Shown here piece by piece: positions 62,569 to 64,000 of a DNA stretch of 64,000 nt. The position numbers and the translations under genes are program-made. The notes below the pieces were generated by a model that was not told the DNA's origin, made no database searches, and saw nothing but the letters and a program-made list of their open reading frames with translations. Source of the DNA: CAZKRL01 sp964555295. GTDB taxonomy: Bacteria > Bacteroidota > Bacteroidia > Flavobacteriales_D > Sanyastnellaceae. The number at the start of each line of letters is the position of its first letter. Positions within the stretch are counted from its first letter, which is position 1. The stretch lies in assembly GCA_964555295.1 (NCBI GenBank), contig CAZKRL010000012.1:1-64000 (forward strand). Reading direction: 5' to 3'.

Positions 62569-64000
62569 TTATTGATTGAGCGCAGGGGATAACCATCGCT
62601 CAGCTTGTTCAACAGAAATACCTCGGCGTTTTGCGTAATCCTCAAGTTGATCACGCTCAATTTTCCCAAGACCGAAGTAGGTTGATTCGGGATGTGCAAA
62701 GTAGTAACCGCTCACCGCTGCAGCGGGATACATGGCCATGCTCTCGGTGAGTTGCAAGCCAATGTTCTTCTCAACCTCGAGCAGTTGCCAAATGGTTTTT
62801 TTCTCGAGGTGATCGGGACACGCCGGATAACCGGGAGCTGGTCGTATGCCATCATAAGCTTCACCGATCAAATCTTCATTCGTAAGCTTTTCATTCTTGG
62901 CGTAACCCCAGTATTCCTTGCGGATTAATTCATGCAGATATTCGGCCAGTGCCTCCGCAAATCTGTCGGCAATGGCTTTGATCATGATTGCTCGATAATC
63001 GTCATGCACCGCCTCATATTTTTTCACGAGCTCGTCTACCCCTTCACCGGCATGCAGTGCGAAGCAACCTACATGATCTTTCACGCCACAATCTTTGGTT
63101 GCAATAAAATCTGCGAGGGCTCTGTTGGGCTGACCTGCGGCTTTTTTGGTTTGCTGACGTAGGGTCAGAAAGCGTGCATCCTTCATCACGATATCATCCT
63201 CCTCACGCCATGCTTCGAAAATTCCAAATACGGCGTGCGCTGCTATAGATTTTTGTTCGATTACTTCATGTATCATTTGCTGTGCATCATGATACAGTTG
63301 TGTGGCTTCAGTGCCCACAATCTCATCTTTCAGAATGGCTGGAAACTTACCTGCCAACTGCCATGACTGAAAAAAGGGTGTCCAGTCGATATAACGCTGC
63401 AGAATTTCCAACGAGATGTTTTTCAATATATGTACACCCGTATACAGCGGAGCAACAACTTTGTGGACGTCCAATACCGCAGCATTGTTGCGTGCCATTT
63501 GCAGAGAAACGAGATTCCTCTCTCCCTGGTGTTTTGCGTAGTGCTCGCGAACTGTTTGATATTCGCTACGCACTGATTGAATGAATGCGTTGCTTTGATC
63601 TTCGCTTAATAACTGACTTACAACGGTAACGGCTCTGCTGGCGTCGGCAACGTGCATCACGGGATGCTCATAATGCGGTTCAATCTTCACTGCAGTGTGC
63701 ACGCGTGATGTAGTGGCACCGCCAATAAGCAGCGGCATTTTCATTCCGCGTCGCTGCATTTCTTTGGCCACATAAATCATCTCATCAAGAGATGGGGTAA
63801 TCAGACCTGAAAGTCCGATGGCATCAACACCTTCTTTTATCGCGGCATCCAGAATTTTTTCTGCAGGTACCATTACACCCAGATCAATGATTTGGTAATT
63901 GTTGCACGCCAGCACCACGCCAACAATATTCTTACCGATATCGTGCACATCGCCTTTCACCGTAGCGAGCAAGATTTTTCCATTGTTGGACGCCACAGCA
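62569..64000 (-). CDS. metH: cobalamin-dependent methionine synthase, C-terminal part (cut by window edge)
   Basis: About 477 residues of the C-terminal part; the 5' end is outside the window, and the first codons visible are internal. The cobalamin-binding domain has the DVHDIGKNI motif (lower axial His of Co) near the start, VMVPAEKIL and GLSGLITPS. The activation domain, with RPAPGYPACPDH and the SAM site region near MAMYPAAAVSGYYF, ends in ERWLSP. It makes methionine from homocysteine and methyl-tetrahydrofolate and depends on B12, in agreement with the B12 riboswitch elsewhere in the window. It precedes metF by 8 bp. Confidence 0.96.
   Translation of the reverse strand, partial: AVASNNGKILLATVKGDVHDIGKNIVGVVLACNNYQIIDLGVMVPAEKILDAAIKEGVDAIGLSGLITPSLDEMIYVAKEMQRRGMKMPLLIGGATTSRVHTAVKIEPHYEHPVMHVADASRAVTVVSQLLSEDQSNAFIQSVRSEYQTVREHYAKHQGERNLVSLQMARNNAAVLDVHKVVAPLYTGVHILKNISLEILQRYIDWTPFFQSWQLAGKFPAILKDEIVGTEATQLYHDAQQMIHEVIEQKSIAAHAVFGIFEAWREEDDIVMKDARFLTLRQQTKKAAGQPNRALADFIATKDCGVKDHVGCFALHAGEGVDELVKKYEAVHDDYRAIMIKAIADRFAEALAEYLHELIRKEYWGYAKNEKLTNEDLIGEAYDGIRPAPGYPACPDHLEKKTIWQLLEVEKNIGLQLTESMAMYPAAAVSGYYFAHPESTYFGLGKIERDQLEDYAKRRGISVEQAERWLSPALNQ

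Overview
The window looks like a chromosomal segment of a Bacteroidota bacterium, probably of the Flavobacteriia/Cryomorphaceae type. Two proteins end in type IX secretion (T9SS) C-terminal sorting domains, and PorV-like outer-membrane proteins are present. Exact TAnnTTTG boxes, the -7 element of the Bacteroidota housekeeping sigma factor, precede several genes. Many genes start at TTG or GTG, and clear Shine-Dalgarno sequences are scarce. Genus-level placement is not possible from the sequence alone.

Layout. 0-13 kb: the 3' end of a tRNA-Leu(CAA), an M1 aminopeptidase lipoprotein, a T9SS cargo protein, a minus-strand block of outer-membrane proteins (two PorV-like barrels around a helix-hairpin-helix barrel protein), a tRNA-Leu(UAG) directly followed by trigger factor, a DUF4143-type ATPase preceded by four exact-period 32-bp repeats, and a cobalamin riboswitch in front of a T9SS-sorted beta-propeller protein. 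13-23 kb: a hybrid histidine kinase overlapping a YrdC-like gene, a DUF4294/GT87 pair, and a porin / phosphate-binding-like / sensor-kinase operon. 22-36 kb: housekeeping and cell-envelope genes (SRAP peptidase, thioredoxin, peptide MFS transporter, thioesterase, GT9, TatD, gyrB, a methyltransferase, WbqC, a J-domain protein, an Omp85 protein).

36.5-58.9 kb is a surface-polysaccharide locus. It has a UDP-hexose 4-epimerase, a reverse-strand trio (deacetylase, DUF354, ATP-grasp), and a long plus-strand operon. That operon carries sugar-nucleotide genes (a CBS-nucleotidyltransferase, three Gfo/Idh/MocA oxidoreductases, a cytidylyltransferase-aminotransferase fusion, an SDR), a flippase, a capsule-type transferase, a polymerase, an asparagine-synthase-like plus ATP-grasp pair, a GT4 glycosyltransferase, a Wza-like exporter and a Wzc-like tyrosine autokinase with a (Gly-Tyr)9 tail. 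Most neighbours overlap by 1-26 bp, so it was probably transcribed and translated as one unit. The 47-56 kb part looks AT-richer than its flanks.

59-64 kb: a VTC/DUF4956 pair with a small lipoprotein and a DUF2490 protein, then metF and the 3' part of metH on the minus strand. metH is a cobalamin-dependent enzyme. Together with the riboswitch-controlled surface propeller at 12 kb, it suggests that this organism uses and scavenges vitamin B12. The most unusual items are that riboswitch/T9SS propeller unit, the 32-bp repeat array, the four-cysteine fusion aminotransferase and the asparagine-synthase-like/ATP-grasp pair.
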